Shown: positions 41,716 to 50,898, numbered from the stretch's first letter. The stretch: 64,000 nucleotides of DNA from Thermococcus sp. (GCF_015521605.1 NZ_WANV01000030.1:158338-222337), one strand, 5' to 3'. Numbers and translations: made by a program. The notes: a model not told the origin generated them from the letters alone.

Positions 41716-42891
41716 TCACCTGTCTATGTCCGGTGGGCAGTTGTCAAGGCTCACGAGTATCACGGGCACGTCGGCTATTCTCGCTCCGACGAGGAGCTGT
41801 TCGATGACCCTAATCCCATGGGATATGCTCGGCCCCCTGAGCTGCAGCCTGTACGGCTTGTTCTTTCCATCGCTGACGACGTAGGCGCCGAAGTCACCCT
41901 TTGTGCTCTCCACGTGCGCGAATGCATCCCCTGCGGGAACCTTGAACCTCGGCAGGTTCTTGAGCCTCGGGTCCTCGACCTTGTAGGGCCCGCTGGGCGG
42001 CCCCATGTCGAGGAGCTGTTCGAGTATGTAGAGATCCTGCTCCATCTCGTACCTCCTCACCATGACCCTCGCGAGGGCATCGCCGTCCCTCAGGACAGGC
42101 ACCTCGAAGTCAAGTTCCGGATACAGGAGGTACGGGTCAACGCGCCTCACGTCGTAGGGGACTCCGGTGGCGCGGAGGTTTGGCCCGGTAACGCCCTCGT
42201 CGAGGGCAAACTTCCTGTCCATGACTCCTATTCCCTCAAGCCTCCTGTGGGTGATGTAGTTCTCGAAGAGTATCTCGTCGAAGTCGGGGAGCTTGCTCTT
42301 TATGTACTCCACGGTGTCCCTGAGGCGCCTCAGCCAGGCGTCACTCGGTATGTCCCTTCTGACTCCTCCGGGGATCGTGTATATGTGGTAGACCCTGGCC
42401 CCGGTGAGCTGTTCAAAGAGGGCCATGAACCTCTCACGATAGGCAGCAGCCCACTGGCCTGCAGTGTATACACCGAGCTTAAATGCCATACCCATCGTCC
42501 AGAACAGGTACGCTGAGACCCTTGCCATCTCAAGGACGGTTGTCCTGATCCACTGCGCCCTGTCCGGGACTTCCCAGCCGAGTATTTCCTCGACGGCCAT
42601 TGAGTATATGACCTCTGGAACGTCGGGCTCGGGGACGCAGACCCTGAGGAGGAGGGCTATGTTCGTGTACCACGGCCTGTATTCGGCCAGCTTTTCGAAC
42701 CCCCTGTGGAGGAAGCCGGGGTTGGCTATGGCCTTAACGACCCTGTTGCCGTCCATCTTGAGGATTATGCTGTAGTTCTCGGTCGCCATGTGCTGGGGTC
42801 CAAAGAACAACTCGTAAGTGTCCTTATCTATCGGGAGCAGTTCCATCCCGTTCTCCCTTGCCTCCTTAACAAGCTCGCTCTGTGAAACCAT
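41716..42891 (-). CDS. mbxL: Mbx large catalytic-type subunit lacking NiFe ligands
   Basis: 391 aa, homolog of NuoD and of hydrogenase large subunits. NiFe hydrogenases have RxCGxC near the N-terminus and DPCxxC at the end; here the first is RVCVPE (C85, E88) and the second DNCPPDIDR (C385, D388), so one Cys of each pair is lost and no NiFe site can form. This marks the complex as the sulfane-sulfur reductase (MBS/Mbx), not the hydrogen-evolving Mbh. ATG 42891 follows GGTGAGGGTA. Confidence 0.95.
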   Translation of the reverse strand: MVSQSELVKEARENGMELLPIDKDTYELFFGPQHMATENYSIILKMDGNRVVKAIANPGFLHRGFEKLAEYRPWYTNIALLLRVCVPEPDVPEVIYSMAVEEILGWEVPDRAQWIRTTVLEMARVSAYLFWTMGMAFKLGVYTAGQWAAAYRERFMALFEQLTGARVYHIYTIPGGVRRDIPSDAWLRRLRDTVEYIKSKLPDFDEILFENYITHRRLEGIGVMDRKFALDEGVTGPNLRATGVPYDVRRVDPYLLYPELDFEVPVLRDGDALARVMVRRYEMEQDLYILEQLLDMGPPSGPYKVEDPRLKNLPRFKVPAGDAFAHVESTKGDFGAYVVSDGKNKPYRLQLRGPSISHGIRVIEQLLVGARIADVPVILVSLDNCPPDIDR

Positions 42892-42901
42892 TACCCTCAC
42901 C

Positions 42902-43417
42902 TCAGATTACGTAGGTGTCCTTATCCTCATCGAACCTGTCCAGTATCTTATACTTCCTCTTCACGTAGCCGAGCATGTCGAAGTCCTTCCTGTAGGAGAG
43001 CCCAGCCTCCTTGTCTTCCTCCTCCAGTATCCACGGCATATTCAGTTTGGGGTTGCCTTCAAAGACTACATGGAAGAACTCGTGGGCGTCCCTCTCGTAG
43101 GTCTCCGCTGCCGGCCAGATGTCCATGACGGTGGGCACCACCGAGTTGTCCCTGGGTACGGCGGTTCTCACGAAGGTGTGCGTCCTGTGGGTTATGCTGA
43201 AGACCTGGTAGATTAGCTCGATTTCTCCCCTGTCGGGCCAGTCAACGGCGGTTATCTGGAGGAGCAACTCGAAGTCGTTCTCCTTGAGGAGCTTGAGGAA
43301 GTCCCTTATCCTGTCGGAGGGAATCGTGAACTCTATTCTCCTCTCGCGTCTGACTTTCCCTTCCGCGTAGGGTGCCTTTTCAAGGATCTTGGTGACGAGG
43401 GCCTCGTAGTCAGTCAT
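42902..43417 (-). CDS. mbxK: Mbx subunit, NuoC-like
   Basis: 171-aa homolog of the 30-kDa NuoC subunit, which docks between NuoD- and NuoB-like subunits. The signature WPAAETYERDAHEFFHVVFEGNPKLNMPWILEE lies near residue 100. ATG 43417 overlaps the mbxJ stop by 8 bp, so translation is coupled; GTG 43426 is an alternative. Confidence 0.92.
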   Translation of the reverse strand: MTDYEALVTKILEKAPYAEGKVRRERRIEFTIPSDRIRDFLKLLKENDFELLLQITAVDWPDRGEIELIYQVFSITHRTHTFVRTAVPRDNSVVPTVMDIWPAAETYERDAHEFFHVVFEGNPKLNMPWILEEEDKEAGLSYRKDFDMLGYVKRKYKILDRFDEDKDTYVI

Positions 43418-44003
43418 TCTTCTCACGCTCCTTTTCGACCCTCTTGAGGTCGTCCATTATCCAGGGAATCCATCTCTTGGCCTCCTTCTCACGCCATCCC
43501 TCTCCGAACAGCTCGTCCTGGTTCTTCTTGTACCACTCGTAGTTCTCCTTGTAGCGCTTCCAGCTGTCGGCCGTGCCGTTCTCAATCATCTCCATCATCT
43601 TGTTGATGCCCTCCATGACCGACTCGGGCCTCGGCATACAGCCGGCTATGTAAACGTCGACCGGAATGTAAGCGTCAAGCCTCTTGATGGCGTTGTAGGC
43701 GTCCCAGTAGATGCCTCCGTTGATGGTGCACGAGCCATGGGCCATAACGTACTTCGGGTCGGGCTGCATCTCGTAGGTAATGATTATCCTCTTGAGGGTC
43801 TTCGGCGTGACGTAGCCGGTGATGAGGAACAGGTCGGCCATTCTCGGGGCAGGGTTGGGCATCATTCCGAAGCGCTCCAGGTCGTATCTGGATGCCATGA
43901 GCGGCGGCATCTCTATACCGCCGCATCCGGTACAGAACGACACAATCCACATGCTTCTCTTCCTTGCGAACTCAATCAGCGGTTCCCACAGCTTCCAGTC
44001 CAT
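43410..44003 (-). CDS. mbxJ: Mbx subunit, NuoB-like Fe-S protein
   Basis: 197 aa carrying the proximal [4Fe-4S] cluster: C24 and C27 (FCTGCGG), C92 (HGSC) and C122 (AGCMPRPE). In MBS this proximal cluster is thought to be close to where the sulfane sulfur is reduced. C-terminal 50 residues are a charged helical tail (KENYEWYKKNQDELFGEGW) longer than in NuoB. ATG follows GAGGTGATGTGAG. Confidence 0.94.
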   Translation of the reverse strand: MDWKLWEPLIEFARKRSMWIVSFCTGCGGIEMPPLMASRYDLERFGMMPNPAPRMADLFLITGYVTPKTLKRIIITYEMQPDPKYVMAHGSCTINGGIYWDAYNAIKRLDAYIPVDVYIAGCMPRPESVMEGINKMMEMIENGTADSWKRYKENYEWYKKNQDELFGEGWREKEAKRWIPWIMDDLKRVEKEREKND

Positions 44004-44014
44004 CTCACATCACC

Positions 44015-44944
44015 TCACAGACTTGCAAGCACGGCTCCAAGCGCGGCTATTATCGTGGGCCACTTCCAGTAGAACTTGGCGGCCTGGTCGATGGTGAACC
44101 TCGGGAAGATGTTGCCGATGAATATTGCCACCATGAGCACCGCTATCTGCTTGACGAGGAGGATTCCGAGGCTGGCTATCGTGTTGAGTACTGGACTTGC
44201 GAAGGCAGTGACCACGGCACCTCCGAGGAAGATGTTGCTGAAGAACAGCGTCTCTGCGAAGAGGGCTATGGCGTGCTGTATCTGGAGGATTCCCATGTGC
44301 TTGCCGCCGAACTCGACCATTGGACCGAGGGATATTTCACCCGGTGCGATCATGATGTCGAAGGGCTCCTTTCCGAACATCGCTTGGAGGACTATGTCGT
44401 AGGCTATAGCCGCCAGCAGGAGGGGCACGTGGATTATGCTCCACCCGCTGACCTGCTGGGCCATGACTATCTGGTACGTGCTGAAGGTTCCGTAGAACTC
44501 GGCCAGGGCTACTATGGCAAAGCCGAGGGGCACCTGTATGGCGAGCAGCGTGAGCAGTGCACGCTGGGCACCGAGACCTGCCCACGGGTTTCCTGAGCTC
44601 ATTGCGGCAAACATTATTCCGAGCATCGGTATCTCAAGCAGGAACGTGATGAGGATGAGGTCACCGTAGGCCCTGAGTATGCTGACGCTGCCTATCGGAA
44701 TGAAAAACAGCGCCAGTATGGTCGCTCCGAGGGCGTAGATGATTCCGAAGTCGTAGATGAGGCCGTGGGTTATGTTGCTCTTCTTTGAGAGGAGCTTTAT
44801 GGTATCGAGTATCGGCTGGTAGAGCGGCGGACCGACCCTTCTGTGTATTCTCGCTGACACCTTCCTTATGATGCCCATGAAGAGGAACCCTACGAAGGTC
44901 GCGTAAAGTAATAGGAAGAGGGCTTTCAGCGCAACTTCAAACAT
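44015..44944 (-). CDS. mbxM: Mbx membrane anchor subunit, NuoH-like
   Basis: 309 aa with eight hydrophobic helices. Conserved NuoH features: RIHRRVGPPLYQPILDTIKLLSK near residue 30, EIPMLGIMFAAMSSGNPW, and the EPFDIMIAPGEIS loop near 195. It links the Fe-S arm with the antiporter-like membrane arm. ATG is three bases after the mbxH' stop. Confidence 0.95.
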   Translation of the reverse strand: MFEVALKALFLLLYATFVGFLFMGIIRKVSARIHRRVGPPLYQPILDTIKLLSKKSNITHGLIYDFGIIYALGATILALFFIPIGSVSILRAYGDLILITFLLEIPMLGIMFAAMSSGNPWAGLGAQRALLTLLAIQVPLGFAIVALAEFYGTFSTYQIVMAQQVSGWSIIHVPLLLAAIAYDIVLQAMFGKEPFDIMIAPGEISLGPMVEFGGKHMGILQIQHAIALFAETLFFSNIFLGGAVVTAFASPVLNTIASLGILLVKQIAVLMVAIFIGNIFPRFTIDQAAKFYWKWPTIIAALGAVLASL

Positions 44945-44947
44945 CCT

Positions 44948-46810
44948 TCACACCCCCCACATTGCCAGTATCAGGAGTATTATGGCCAGATACCAGGCAT
45001 AGCTCTGGACGTTTCCATTGTAGATATAGTTCCTGAGGGTCTCGGCAAAGTCCTCAGCCGTCTTTCCAATGTCCTTGTAGAGCTTGTCGAAGCTTATCCT
45101 GAGCCAGAACGACAGCGCCTCCTTGAGCGGCAGGAAGAAGTTCCTCCTTATGGTGAGGTTGTAGTCCATGGTGACGGGGTTTCCTGCCTGGTAGGTGTCC
45201 GTGACCGGAACCCTCCTGACCTTTGCGCCGAGGAAGTATATTATCGCCGCTATCAGCAGGCCGATGACGAGCCAGATTGTGATGAGAAGTCCGTTGTACT
45301 TGCCGACACCGATGTCAAGCTCCCAGATGGTTCCGCCGATGACCTCCTTGCCTATTATCTTGTTGAGCTCTCCAGCAACGAGACCCGGGGCGATACCGAA
45401 GACCACGTTGAGCAAGGCGAGTATGCCCATGCCTATCGCAAGCGGGAGCGGGGCGTCTTTGACATCGTCGAGGTCAGTCGGCCTCTGTCCGAACCAGACA
45501 GCGTAGGTGAACCTGATGAGATAGACGAAGCCTATTGCGCTTCCAAAGAACACCATGCCGCCCAGTATGGGCATGTTCTGGCTTATCACAGCCTCTAATA
45601 TCAGCCACTTGCTTGCGAAGCCGACGAGCGGCGGTATTCCTGCCAGGCTTAGGATTGCGACGAAGGCCATGGCGAAGGTTACTGGCATCTTCTCAGCCAG
45701 ACCGCCCATGTCCTTGAACTCCGTCTTCCCGGTGCGGTATATTATCGTCGCCACGATGAGGAAGAACAGTCCCTTGAAGAGGGCGTGGCTTATGGCGTGG
45801 TATATGCCCGCCTCGATGCTGAGGGCGCTTCCAACGCCTATTGCGACGAGGATGTAGCCTATCTGGCTTATGCTGGAGTACGCGAAGAGCTTCCTGATGT
45901 CCTCCTGAAGGGCCGCCAGAAGACCACCCACGATTATCGTCAGGCCTCCGAGGAAGGCAATTATGTATCCGAAAGAGGGAACGCTCCTGAAGGTTCCGAA
46001 CTCCGCCATGAGTCTGTAGCCCATCAGCATATAGAGGAGTATGAATCCATAAACGCCCGTCTTGCTGAGAACACCGCTGAACATCGCGGTGTAGCTCTGG
46101 TTGGTCTCACTGTAAGCGTCAGGTGCCCAGACGTGGAGCGGGAAGGTTCCCGCCTTAACGCCGAAGGCCACCAGGAAGAGCCCGAAGATGGCGGCCATAT
46201 CGCCCCTGCTGAACAGGGTCTCTCCCCCGACCATGCCGAGGGCAGCGTCCTGTGCGAAGGCGTTGTAAACCTTGATAAAGCTGAAGGAACCGACCCTGGC
46301 GTAGATGATGCCTATTGCTATCAGCATGGCGTAGGCGCCTATGACGCTCAGGATGAAGTACTTGAGCGAGGCGGATTTGTTGTACTTGAGTACCATCATG
46401 AAGCTTCCGAAGGTCATGATCTCCCAGAATATGAAGAACGCCAGCAGGTCGTATGACAGGAATATTCCAAAGACACCTGTGAGGCTCATGAGGGCGAAAA
46501 GCCACTCGTAGCTGCTCCTTGAGGTCGAGGCCATGCCGAGCACCGCGGCCAGGCCAACGACGCCGGCTATCATGCCGAATACCCAGCTGAGCTGGGTCAG
46601 GGCAAAGTTAAACGTAAAGCCGGCAAAGTTGGCAGTGTACTGTATCATCTTTCCTGAGTCTATTGTCGGGTACAGGTAAATCAGGTACGAGAGGGGGATC
46701 ACCGCACCCGCTATGCCAAACAGCTCCCGCACTATTTTGATGTCGAGCGCCCAGGCTATGACTCCCGCTATGAGGGGCGCAAAAATGATTACCAAGAGTT
46801 CGTTAATCAT
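44948..46810 (-). CDS. mbxH': Mbx antiporter-like subunit, second MrpD/NuoL type
   Basis: 620 aa with about 14-16 helices and a C-terminal extension containing a lateral-helix-like region and a last helix (AWYLAIILLILAMWGV). Ion-path residues are visible: the Glu in SLTGVFGIFL region, Lys in FGVKAGTFPLHVWAPDAYSETN near 220 and Lys in ALFKGLFFL near 345. The second antiporter copy is the mark of Mbx compared with Mbh. It overlaps mbxH by 4 bp. Confidence 0.92.
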   Translation of the reverse strand: MINELLVIIFAPLIAGVIAWALDIKIVRELFGIAGAVIPLSYLIYLYPTIDSGKMIQYTANFAGFTFNFALTQLSWVFGMIAGVVGLAAVLGMASTSRSSYEWLFALMSLTGVFGIFLSYDLLAFFIFWEIMTFGSFMMVLKYNKSASLKYFILSVIGAYAMLIAIGIIYARVGSFSFIKVYNAFAQDAALGMVGGETLFSRGDMAAIFGLFLVAFGVKAGTFPLHVWAPDAYSETNQSYTAMFSGVLSKTGVYGFILLYMLMGYRLMAEFGTFRSVPSFGYIIAFLGGLTIIVGGLLAALQEDIRKLFAYSSISQIGYILVAIGVGSALSIEAGIYHAISHALFKGLFFLIVATIIYRTGKTEFKDMGGLAEKMPVTFAMAFVAILSLAGIPPLVGFASKWLILEAVISQNMPILGGMVFFGSAIGFVYLIRFTYAVWFGQRPTDLDDVKDAPLPLAIGMGILALLNVVFGIAPGLVAGELNKIIGKEVIGGTIWELDIGVGKYNGLLITIWLVIGLLIAAIIYFLGAKVRRVPVTDTYQAGNPVTMDYNLTIRRNFFLPLKEALSFWLRISFDKLYKDIGKTAEDFAETLRNYIYNGNVQSYAWYLAIILLILAMWGV

Positions 46811-48294
46811 GCTCCCACCCCCATCAGTGGCACGTTCTTAATGTACTGGGCAACGTTGAAGATGTCGTTTCCGGCCTTCTGGGCAAGGCTCCATGCGTAG
46901 TCGGGGTATATCCCTATGACGACAACCAGGGCCGCGAGGAAGAGCACCATAAGGCCTATCGCCAGGTTCTCGTTTATTCTCTCCCCGTCTCCCTCGAACC
47001 ATATGACGTGGAGCAGTCTGAAGTAATACACCGCCTCCACGACGCTTGCCGCCAGTACAAGTACCGCCGCCCAGGTATAGCCGACGTTAAGGGTGGCCAG
47101 GATTATTCTGACCTTGCTCCAGAATATGTTGAAGAGCGGTATTCCGACGGTGGCTATGGCGCCAACGGATATCGCGAAGGCCATGAGGGGCATTCTCCTG
47201 CCAAGTCCTCTGAAGTTCTCGATCTCCGCTCCTCCAAGGGTCATCGCAACGTAGCCCACGGCAAGGAAGAGCATGGCCTTCACAATGGCGTGGTTGACCA
47301 TGTGGAAGACCCCGGCATCGACGCCGCTCGGAGTGCCGAGGGCAAAGGCGAGTGCAATGAGGCCGATCTGGGCGATACTGGAGTAAGCTATCATCCTCTT
47401 GACGTTCCTCTGCCTGAGTGCGGCGAGCTCGGCAACGATAACCGTGAGGGTTGCCAGTATAACGAGCAGTCTGAGGACCGAGTTCCAGCTTCCAACGTCC
47501 TGCATGAGGTACAGCAGTCTTGCCATTGCGTAAAGGCCTGCCTTGACGACGAAGGCCGAGAACATGGCCGTTATCGGGTGCGGTGCGGCCTGGTAAGCGT
47601 CGGGTGCCCAAGCGTTGAGCGGGAATATCTCAGCCTCAACAGCCAGGCCGAATATTATCAGGGCGAGTCCGACCTGCGCAACGGTCGGGTCCATTGTTGC
47701 GGCTAGCTGGGCTATCTGGGCCATATTGAGGGTTCCAAGGGAGCCGTAGATGAGGGCCACGCCTATGAGGAAGAAGCTTGAGCCTATCCCGCCGAGGACT
47801 ATGTACTTCATTGAAGCCTCCGCGGCTTCGCCGGTCTTGTTGTAGGCCGTCAGAGCGTAGGCGCTGATTGCGGTTATCTCCATGAAGACGAAGAGGTTGA
47901 AGATGTCTCCCGTCGCTATCATGCCCGTTGCACCGAGCATGAGGAGCAGGAACAGCATGGCGTACTTGTCTATCGGCTCGACCTTGATGGCCTCAAGGCT
48001 GAAGACCGCCATCAGGAAGCTGACCGCGGCAACGATGAGCACGAACAGCGCCGCGAAGTGGCCGAAGTACAGGTTGATTCCAACGGGCGGCTTCCAGCCC
48101 CCGGCCATAACGATTATCGGCTGGCCGGTGGTGTACACCTGCTGGAAGACGAGCGCGGCTATTCCCGTCTGAAGGGCCGTGACTGCGATGAGGAAGTACT
48201 TGATGGCGTTCTTCCCGGCACCCTTCAGCAGGGGCACGAAGAACGCGCTGATGAGGGGTAACGCTATGAGCAGAGCGGCATACTGCCCGTTCAT
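46807..48294 (-). CDS. mbxH: Mbx antiporter-like subunit, MrpD type
   Basis: 495 aa, about 14 helices. Key residues: Glu near 132 (FVFMEITAISAYAL), Lys/His helices such as GLAVEAEIFPLNAWAPDAYQAAPHP near 215 and HAIVKAMLFLAVG near 320. Pumps Na+ or H+ coupled to electron transfer. In FGLAVEAEIFPLNAW the usual antiporter Lys (VKAxxFPLHxW) is replaced by Glu, as in complex I-related members. It overlaps mbxG and mbxH' by 4 bp. Confidence 0.93.
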   Translation of the reverse strand: MNGQYAALLIALPLISAFFVPLLKGAGKNAIKYFLIAVTALQTGIAALVFQQVYTTGQPIIVMAGGWKPPVGINLYFGHFAALFVLIVAAVSFLMAVFSLEAIKVEPIDKYAMLFLLLMLGATGMIATGDIFNLFVFMEITAISAYALTAYNKTGEAAEASMKYIVLGGIGSSFFLIGVALIYGSLGTLNMAQIAQLAATMDPTVAQVGLALIIFGLAVEAEIFPLNAWAPDAYQAAPHPITAMFSAFVVKAGLYAMARLLYLMQDVGSWNSVLRLLVILATLTVIVAELAALRQRNVKRMIAYSSIAQIGLIALAFALGTPSGVDAGVFHMVNHAIVKAMLFLAVGYVAMTLGGAEIENFRGLGRRMPLMAFAISVGAIATVGIPLFNIFWSKVRIILATLNVGYTWAAVLVLAASVVEAVYYFRLLHVIWFEGDGERINENLAIGLMVLFLAALVVVIGIYPDYAWSLAQKAGNDIFNVAQYIKNVPLMGVGA

Positions 48295-48635
48295 CCTCTC
48301 AACCTCCTTATCTCCTCAATGTTGAGTGTTCCGTACTTTTCGTAGATTAGAATGGCAACGCTAAGGGCCATGGCCGTGGTTGCGACGCCGATAACTATTG
48401 CGGTGAGCACGAGCGCCTGCGGGATTGGATCAACGGCCTGGTTCGGGCCGATGCCCTCACTCAGTATGGGCGCGCTCCTTCCGGAGACGTAGCCGATGCT
48501 GATGAGGAGAAGGTTGACCCCGGTTTCCATTATGCTCAGTCCAATGAGTATCTTGAGCAGGTTTTTCTTGACGAGGATGGCATAGAGACCTATCAGCACA
48601 AGGGCTATGGCCCCGAAGTAGTAAACGCTGATCAT
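48291..48635 (-). CDS. mbxG: Mbx subunit, MrpC/NuoK-like
   Basis: 114 aa, three helices, with GLSIMETGVNLLLISIGY containing the conserved Glu of NuoK/MrpC and ALVLTAIVIGVATTAMALS. The ATG at 48635 overlaps the mbxF stop in ATGA; a much longer frame to 48782 is only the other frame of mbxF. Part of the Mrp-like Na+/H+ module. Confidence 0.93.
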   Translation of the reverse strand: MISVYYFGAIALVLIGLYAILVKKNLLKILIGLSIMETGVNLLLISIGYVSGRSAPILSEGIGPNQAVDPIPQALVLTAIVIGVATTAMALSVAILIYEKYGTLNIEEIRRLRG

Positions 48636-49339
48636 TCGCTCACCTCCTCCTTGATCATGCCGTCGATAATTCCGCTGAGCTCCGTGCCGACCTTGATTCC
48701 GATGATGGTGTAGATTATCGGTATGAAGCCGCCGCTGAGCAGCCGTCCGATGTTCCCGGTGCCGAAGTTCCATGTCTGCCATATCCAGTCAAAGAGGAAG
48801 TAGCCGCCTATCACGAGTCCGATGAGGCCGACAAGGACGTAGCCCATTCCAGCAAGCCCTTCGGTCTTCTCGAAGCCCCTGTGGGGTATCTCATAGGTTA
48901 TGAACGCCAGGTAGAGCAACAGGAAGGCCGTCGCTATGGTGGCTCCACCGGGGAATCCTCCGCCCGGTGTGAGGTGTCCGTGAATGAAGATGTAGGCGCC
49001 GAATATCATCACGAAGGGCACAAGAAGTCTTGTCCCGGTTGTGAGGACTATTGAGCCCTCGGTCTTGGCGCTCCTCTTTTTCTTCCTCTTCCAGAGGAGT
49101 GCCCCAACGCCGGTTGATGCGATGAACAGGACGGTGACCTCACCGAGAGTGTCAAAACCACGGTAGTTGACAACAACGGCCGTTACCGCGTTAACTGCCC
49201 CAGTCTGCTGCTTTACATTGTCGAGGTAGTACTGTCCAACGAGCATCTTGTCCTGACCGAAGGGCACACCGGCCAGGCCCTGCGCGAGCCAGTAACCCAC
49301 GATGAGGATGAGGATTATCGCAAGGAGGCGCTTCATCAT
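48632..49339 (-). CDS. mbxF: Mbx subunit F, MbhE-like region fused to MrpB domain
   Basis: 235 aa. Residues 1-90 (a helix, a GQYYLDNVKQQTGAVNAVTAVVVNYRGFDTLGEV segment and a second helix) resemble MbhE or the MrpA C-terminus, and residues 105-225 (FVMIFGAYIFIHGHLTPGGGFPGG, FNFGTGN-type end) are the MrpB domain. In Mbh these are two genes, E and F; their fusion explains why mbx has 13 genes. ATG 49339 follows GGTGGTGAAA and lies 2 bp after the mbxD stop. Confidence 0.9.
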   Translation of the reverse strand: MMKRLLAIILILIVGYWLAQGLAGVPFGQDKMLVGQYYLDNVKQQTGAVNAVTAVVVNYRGFDTLGEVTVLFIASTGVGALLWKRKKKRSAKTEGSIVLTTGTRLLVPFVMIFGAYIFIHGHLTPGGGFPGGATIATAFLLLYLAFITYEIPHRGFEKTEGLAGMGYVLVGLIGLVIGGYFLFDWIWQTWNFGTGNIGRLLSGGFIPIIYTIIGIKVGTELSGIIDGMIKEEVSE

Positions 49340-49341
49340 TT

Positions 49342-49626
49342 TCACCACCTCACCCACCAGCCGGGCTTTTCTTCCTCCTCTGTCTCAAAGCGCTGGGTTC
49401 TCTTGATTGCGAAGATGAACACCGCCGCACTGAGCGCCGCGCCTATAGCAGCCTCCGTCATTGCAACGTCCGGTGCCTGAAGCATGAAGAACAACAGTGA
49501 GGCGAAGAGGCTTACCGCCGCCATTCCCACGGCAGCCGCCAGCAGGTCCCTCCACTCGACCGCGAGTACCGCGGAGACCACCATTATGCCAACTATGAGG
49601 TATTCGATGAGTGTTACACCGTTCAT
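49342..49626 (-). CDS. mbxD: Mbx subunit D, MrpA C-terminal-like (DUF4040)
   Basis: 94 aa, three helices, with the conserved LQAPDVAMTEAAIGAALSAAVF stretch of MrpA/MbhD proteins, in which the Asp and Glu contribute to ion transfer. A charged cytoplasmic tail RTQRFETEEEEKPGWW ends the protein. It overlaps mbxC by 4 bp. Confidence 0.92.
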   Translation of the reverse strand: MNGVTLIEYLIVGIMVVSAVLAVEWRDLLAAAVGMAAVSLFASLLFFMLQAPDVAMTEAAIGAALSAAVFIFAIKRTQRFETEEEEKPGWWVRW

Positions 49627-50039
49627 TCCTCACCACCCTCCTTTGTGGGAGTTTCATCGGGGTTCTCGGGTGAGCCGGCCTCCTTTTCCTTTGCTTCCAG
49701 GTGCTCCCTATACCTGTCAACGACACTGCCCTCCCAGAGGGGTATGCCGCTCCTGTAGGCGGCCCTTATGAGCGCGTGGGCGCTTATCGGGTTCGTGAGC
49801 AGGAGGAAGACGGCTATGACTATTGTCTTTGTGAGCCAGGGGATGCTTCCGAAGTCTGTTCCAAGGGCCCAGATGCCGACACCGATGATAACGCCGAGAG
49901 AGCCTAAGGTGGCGCTCTTGGTGGCCGTCTGCATTCTGTTGTAGACGTCGGGCATTCTGATGAGGCCCAGGGATGAGAGTATGTAGAAGAACGTTCCGAG
50001 GAGAACCAAGATTTCGCCGATAACAGTGAGCGCGTTCAT
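49623..50039 (-). CDS. mbxC: Mbx subunit C, MrpG-like
   Basis: 138 aa, three helices. MrpG signature GLIRMPDVYNRMQTATKSATLGSLG near residue 25 and LLTNPISAHALIRAAYRSGIPLW. The C-terminal 35 residues are a highly charged tail (EAKEKEAGSPENPDETPTKEGG-like). ATGA overlaps on both sides. Confidence 0.93.
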   Translation of the reverse strand: MNALTVIGEILVLLGTFFYILSSLGLIRMPDVYNRMQTATKSATLGSLGVIIGVGIWALGTDFGSIPWLTKTIVIAVFLLLTNPISAHALIRAAYRSGIPLWEGSVVDRYREHLEAKEKEAGSPENPDETPTKEGGEE

Positions 50040-50290
50040 AGGCCTCCCTCCATGTAGCGTGCGAAGGCTATGACTCCTCCAAAGGCGAGTATCGCGTAAA
50101 CGAGCGCAACATCGAGGAATATCATTCTCCCGTAGTACAGCGCGAAGAGAACCATCAGTCCGGTGGTGATGGTCGTCATGATGTCAACCGCAACGAGCCT
50201 GTCGACGGTGGTCGGTCCCCTGAAGACCCTGTACATGCTGAGAAGCGTCGCTATGGCTATAAGCACGAGATAAACGTTTATCCCTATCAT
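50036..50290 (-). CDS. mbxB: Mbx subunit B, MrpF-like
   Basis: 84 aa, three helices, with the MrpF signature FRGPTTVDRLVAVDIMTT near residue 23, whose Asp is conserved in the antiporter module. It overlaps mbxA and mbxC by 4 bp each. Confidence 0.93.
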   Translation of the reverse strand: MIGINVYLVLIAIATLLSMYRVFRGPTTVDRLVAVDIMTTITTGLMVLFALYYGRMIFLDVALVYAILAFGGVIAFARYMEGGL

Positions 50291-50793
50291 CCGAAGATCA
50301 CCCTCAGGAACTTTTCAAAGGGCTCGGTTATGTTCCTAGATGCGCCCTCGACGCTTGAATCTTTGACGTCTATCCAGTGTATGAAGTACCTGTCCCCATC
50401 GACGTCGAGGGTTATGGTTCCCGGCGTCAGGGTGATTGAGTTGGCAAGGCTGAGCTTTCCAACGTCGCTCTTGAGAACGGTTCTGCACTCAACGATCCCC
50501 GGGTTTATGGGCCTCTTGGGGTGCAGAACCCTGTACGCCACGTCGAGGTTTGCCATTATCATTGCCCACAGAAAGTACGGGATGTAGGCTATTGCATAGG
50601 CGATCCTCTTGGGGTTGAGGTTTGCAAGGCCGTTGGTGGTGAATATCTCGTAGGTGAACGCACCGACGATGAGTGCCAGTAGCAGGCCGAATCCTAGCTC
50701 CTGTGGATCCAAACTGGCCGTTAGAAACAGCCATATCAGGAACAGTACGATAACCGTGTACAGGTAGCGGCTTATCTTGCTTGCTTCTCCCAT
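50287..50793 (-). CDS. mbxA: Mbx subunit A, MrpE-like; first gene of the operon
   Basis: 168 aa with two to three N-terminal helices and a C-terminal soluble domain. MrpE signature: PINPGIVECRTVLKSDVGKLSLANSITLTPGTITLDVDGD near residue 95. Opens the 13-gene operon mbxABCDFGHH'MJKLN, which couples ferredoxin oxidation and sulfane-sulfur (polysulfide) reduction to ion pumping. ATG 50793 follows GGAGGGTTGCTGA. The 5' leader is about 50 bases with a TATA element at 50870-50878. Confidence 0.93.
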   Translation of the reverse strand: MGEASKISRYLYTVIVLFLIWLFLTASLDPQELGFGLLLALIVGAFTYEIFTTNGLANLNPKRIAYAIAYIPYFLWAMIMANLDVAYRVLHPKRPINPGIVECRTVLKSDVGKLSLANSITLTPGTITLDVDGDRYFIHWIDVKDSSVEGASRNITEPFEKFLRVIFG

Positions 50794-50855
50794 TCAGCAA
50801 CCCTCCACAGGTTGATGGAAGTGCGCCCCACAGAGTTAAGCGAAGCTAATTTTTG

Positions 50856-50864
50856 GTTTAAAAC
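50856..50864. promoter_or_regulatory. SurR-type GTTn3AAC site, proximal
   Basis: GTTTAAAAC fits GTTn3AAC, the DNA motif of the redox regulator SurR of Thermococcales. It lies just downstream (with respect to leftward transcription) of the mbx TATA element, a place suited to repression. The extended third half-site is imperfect here (CTT instead of GTT after five bases). Confidence 0.6.
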
Positions 50865-50868
50865 AATT

Positions 50869-50879
50869 GCTTATAAACG
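50869..50879 (-). promoter_or_regulatory. TATA box of the mbx operon
   Basis: On the minus strand GTTTATAAG at 50870-50878 forms a strong TATA element about 80 bases before the mbxA ATG. It is bracketed by the two GTTTAAAAC motifs. No other gene lies in the 265 bp between mbxA and the HTH-ACT gene. Confidence 0.6.
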
Positions 50880-50898
50880 TTACCTACGAAGAACAAAG

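Noticed and set aside
41045..50793. Hydrogen-evolving membrane-bound hydrogenase (mbh)
   Set aside because: The large subunit lacks both CxxC NiFe motifs, there are two MrpD/NuoL-type subunits and E/F are fused, all marks of mbx.
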